Shown: positions 13,753 through 13,950 of the stretch, piece by piece
How positions within the stretch are numbered: the first letter of the stretch is position 1
Layout of the letters: each line of letters begins with the position of its first letter
From: JAKEGK01 sp050116575
Lineage (GTDB): Bacteria; Pseudomonadota; Gammaproteobacteria; SZUA-152
Assembly (NCBI GenBank): GCA_050116575.1
Contig: JASFOJ010000132.1
Coordinates: 1-13,950, forward strand
DNA: 13,950 nucleotides
Direction: 5' to 3'
Program-made: the position numbers and the translations under genes
Notes under the pieces: model-generated
Told to the model about the DNA's origin: nothing
Seen by the model: the letters and a program-made list of their open reading frames with translations, nothing else
The model's database searches: none

Positions 13753-13950
13753 GAGTAGTTTCGCCTTTGTGGAAGATACCTTTGACTCGTTTCGTTCCCA
13801 TGACATTGTGGTGAAAGTGGCCGATGCTCCCTGGGAGCAAAATGCCTACTATAAACTACGCCAGCAGGTGTTTTCCAAGGAACAGAAAATCCTGCCGGAC
13901 AACGAAAAAGACAGCCAGGATTTCCGCGCCGTGCCGATCGTAGCAGTGGC
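13745..13950 (+). CDS. nitE: MSMEG_0567/Sll0786 family N-acetyltransferase (5' part, cut by window end)
   Basis: Sixty-eight codons are present before the window ends, starting at ATG 13745 inside the end of the radical SAM gene. The visible N-terminus reads MPKSSFAFVEDTFDSF, then DAPWEQNAYYKLRQQVFSKEQKIL. The A-x2-Y-Y-x-L-R-x2-V-F segment is typical of the first helix of GNAT acetyltransferases. The order nitrogen-starvation protein, nitrilase, radical SAM, GNAT equals Synechocystis sll0783-sll0786, which is the main support for the call. No separate ribosome-binding site is needed, given the 8-nt overlap. The acetyl-CoA-binding motif would lie beyond the window. Confidence 0.85.
   Translation, partial: MPKSSFAFVEDTFDSFRSHDIVVKVADAPWEQNAYYKLRQQVFSKEQKILPDNEKDSQDFRAVPIVAV

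Overview
The window looks like chromosomal DNA of a diazotrophic gammaproteobacterium. NifH, NifD and NifK are co-linear with the Azotobacter vinelandii proteins (every metal-cluster ligand of NifD and NifK falls at the Azotobacter residue number). The intergenic repeats (GTAGGGTGGGCA... and GTAGCCCGGATG...) are of kinds common in that class. The genus cannot be fixed from the sequence alone.

Layout. (1) 1-5412 is a nitrogenase operon on the + strand: 3' part of nifH, nifD, nifK, nifT, a 2[4Fe-4S] ferredoxin, nifY (NafY/NifX-like FeMo-cofactor carrier) and a 90-aa nif-associated protein. Each of the gaps nifH-nifD, nifD-nifK and nifK-nifT holds a long hairpin. The one after nifK is followed by a T-run and resembles a leaky terminator. 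The nifD and nifK leaders share an identical 12-base element. (2) 5413-7416 is an iron-sulfur accessory trio: a 4Fe-4S leucine-rich-repeat-variant protein (lrv), a CGFS monothiol glutaredoxin and a BolA/IbaG protein. It is bracketed by two inverted copies of a ~120-bp MITE-like element, with a tandem palindromic array on the right side. (3) 7417-9746 holds three genes I cannot assign to a pathway: a 71-aa acidic protein, a 564-aa AAA+ ATPase with a large unrecognised N-terminal region, and an abutting 116-aa protein. (4) 9747-10651 carries two tandem 91-bp palindromic repeats and a beta-class glutathione S-transferase. (5) 10652-11055 is a 404-bp non-coding region with a strong sigma-54 (-24/-12) promoter. 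(6) 11056-13950 is the start of a Nit1 cluster (Nit1C; Synechocystis sll0783-sll0786 order): the MSMEG_0572-family nitrogen-starvation protein, the Nit6803-type nitrilase, the MSMEG_0568-family radical SAM enzyme, and a GNAT acetyltransferase cut by the window end.

How the parts fit. All genes lie on the + strand. Region 1 encodes nitrogenase and cofactor handling, and region 2 probably supports Fe-S delivery. Region 6 is a nitrogen-scavenging module that other work links to cyanide assimilation. Here it sits beside nif and has its own sigma-54 promoter, which suggests joint control by nitrogen limitation. nifE, nifN, nifX and nifB are not in the window.
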